A DNA stretch of 6,765 nucleotides, from NCBI GenBank assembly GCA_903903205.1, contig CAIUXU010000382.1, forward strand, positions 1-6,765. The letters are read 5' to 3'. Position 1 is the stretch's first letter. The number at the start of each line of letters is the position of its first letter. The DNA comes from an uncultured Syntrophobacterales bacterium. Lineage in GTDB: Bacteria; Desulfobacterota; Syntrophia; Syntrophales; UBA5619. Positions 5,762-6,765 of the stretch are shown here, piece after piece. The notes beneath the pieces are model-generated. The model made no database searches and had not been told where the DNA came from. It saw only the letters and a program-made list of their open reading frames with translations. A program made the position numbers and the translations under genes.

Positions 5762-6634
5762 ATGATCGAAGCGCGTCGAATCAGCAAGTTTTTTTCGGTC
5801 ATCAACGAGGACCGGTCTGCCGAAGGTTTTACGGTGCTCAACTCCGTATCGCTCAGCATCGAAAGCGGATCGTTCGTTTCCCTGCTGGGACCGACCGGCT
5901 GCGGCAAATCGACCTTTCTGGAGATCCTAGCCGGACTGCAGGCCCCTTCCGACGGGGAGGTCTGGATCGACGGCAATCTTGTGCTGGAGCCGCTCCCGTC
6001 AACCCGCAAGGAGATGGAGGAGTACAAGCGAAAGTACCGCTTTCTCTCCCCCATTGCCAACAGCCTGTTCCGGGACAACCCCAAGCACGACATCGCCATG
6101 ATCTTTCAGGACTATGCCGTATTTCCCTGGATGACTGTCCGGCAGAACGTACACTTCACGCTCAAGCTGCGCGGCGTTGCCAAGGCGGATCGGCCAGATC
6201 TGGCGGCCCGCTACCTGCGTATGGTCGGTCTGGTTGGCTCGGAAAACAAGTACCCGTCGCAGCTTTCCGGCGGCATGCGCCAGCGGCTGGCCCTGGCACG
6301 GGCTTTGTCGGTCGAGCCGAAGATCATCCTGATGGACGAGCCGTTTGCCGCCGTGGATGCCCTTACCCGAGAGCGTTTGCAAGAGGATTTGCTGCATCTC
6401 TGGCGAGAGACGAAGAAGACCATCGTCCTCGTCACCCACGACGTGGATGAGGCCGTCTATCTCTCGGACGAAGTTGTGGTCTTCTCGCCTCTTCCCGGAT
6501 CGATTCGGAATAAGGTCTCGGTGGATATCCCGCGGCCGCGCCGGCGCTCATCGGTGGAGATCAGGGAAATCAAGGAACGTCTGCTGGCCATGTACCGGTT
6601 CGACACGGTTCACGAGGCGGACTATATTATTTAA
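5762..6634 (+). CDS. ABC transporter ATP-binding protein (SsuB/TauB family) with an internal insertion
   Basis: A 290-residue cytosolic ATPase. Walker A is GPTGCGKST (43-51), the Q-loop glutamine is Q116 in MIFQDYAVFPW, the signature is LSGGMRQRLALARAL (168-182), Walker B is ILMDEP with catalytic E193 (189-194), the D-loop is AAVDAL (196-201), and the switch histidine is H226 in VTHDVDEA. All nucleotide-binding residues are intact. Between the G71 turn and I111, where SsuB-type proteins normally have a short PVTGPGPDRG-like loop, there is an additional charged stretch of roughly 25 residues (about 76-108, TRKEMEEYKRKYRF and onward). The protein is correspondingly longer than the usual 255-265 residues. 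It follows the permease by 4 bases and energises this importer. Confidence 0.93.
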   Translation: MIEARRISKFFSVINEDRSAEGFTVLNSVSLSIESGSFVSLLGPTGCGKSTFLEILAGLQAPSDGEVWIDGNLVLEPLPSTRKEMEEYKRKYRFLSPIANSLFRDNPKHDIAMIFQDYAVFPWMTVRQNVHFTLKLRGVAKADRPDLAARYLRMVGLVGSENKYPSQLSGGMRQRLALARALSVEPKIILMDEPFAAVDALTRERLQEDLLHLWRETKKTIVLVTHDVDEAVYLSDEVVVFSPLPGSIRNKVSVDIPRPRRRSSVEIREIKERLLAMYRFDTVHEADYII

Positions 6635-6657
6635 CAAATTGAAGAGGTAACAGGACC

Positions 6658-6765
6658 ATGTCTTTTGAACAGAATAAATCGACCTTCCGCGGAACCATCT
6701 ATGACGACATCACCGGCGCCATCGGCCAAACACCGCTGGTGCGTCTGCGCCGCATCACAGAGGGC
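6658..6765 (+). CDS. cysK: Cysteine synthase (O-acetylserine sulfhydrylase), 5' part only
   Basis: Only the first 36 codons are present; the gene runs off the right edge. The segment IYDDITGAIGQTPLVRLRRI (14-33) is the hallmark N-terminus of the CysK/CysM/cystathionine beta-synthase fold-type II PLP family, and the IYDD start is typical of CysK. The PLP lysine lies beyond the window, so catalytic integrity cannot be judged, and a cystathionine beta-synthase of the MccA type remains possible. A ribosome site GAAGAGG (6641-6647) precedes the ATG. The gene lies 23 bases after the ATPase and very likely belongs to the same operon, tying the importer to cysteine formation. In Firmicutes, CysK also acts as the co-sensor of the Rrf2 protein CymR, which makes its co-localisation with an Rrf2 gene notable. 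Confidence 0.85.
   Translation, partial: MSFEQNKSTFRGTIYDDITGAIGQTPLVRLRRITEG

Noticed and set aside
6624..6633. ATATTATTTA, 9 of 10 match to the left operator arm, at the end of the ATPase gene before cysK
   Set aside because: It lies over the stop codon region, the position for the right arm (6643-6652) does not match, and there is no promoter; it is explained by the final Tyr-Ile-Ile-stop codons.

Overview
This window reads as one sulfur-amino-acid locus on the + strand of a bacterium, made of two consecutive transcription units. The base composition is moderately GC-rich. A periplasmic binding protein with a cleavable signal peptide and a twin-arginine-type lipoprotein suggest a Gram-negative. 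The style of the Rrf2 regulator and of the MetI/MetC-type enzymes would fit an anaerobic Desulfobacterota-like organism, but this placement is a low-to-moderate-confidence impression; no taxonomic marker is present.

Unit 1 (1-2840): a short AT-rich promoter/operator region, an Rrf2-family winged-helix regulator with a cysteine cluster that could hold an Fe-S cluster (68-514), and two tandem PLP enzymes of the Cys/Met-metabolism family (544-1704 and 1701-2840, overlapping by ATGA). These resemble the MetI/MetC type pair (cystathionine gamma-synthase / O-acylhomoserine sulfhydrylase and a cystathionine lyase).

Unit 2 (2841-6765, running off the right edge): a 173-bp intergenic region with a good promoter (TTGACA, 17 bp, TATCTA), then two consecutive substrate-binding proteins (3014-3970 and the lipoprotein 3974-4918), one SsuC/TauC-type permease (4900-5757), one SsuB/TauB-type ATPase with an unusual internal insertion (5762-6634), and the N-terminus of a cysteine synthase (6658-6765, cut by the window edge). 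Gaps and overlaps are 3 to 23 bases, so this looks like one operon.

The likely logic is that the importer brings in an organosulfur or other sulfur-yielding compound, cysteine synthase fixes the sulfur into cysteine, and the tandem PLP enzymes move sulfur between cysteine and homocysteine/methionine. The Rrf2 protein would govern both units. The strongest non-gene signal supports this: a 29-bp element, ATATTA-N-C-Y-A / 9 bp / TGG-R-W-ATTAT, occurs once over the regulator's own promoter (13-41) and once over the -10 region and start site of the transporter operon (2915-2943), with the same half-site spacing. The other unusual points are two dissimilar binding proteins that share cysteines at two corresponding positions, and the ATPase insertion.
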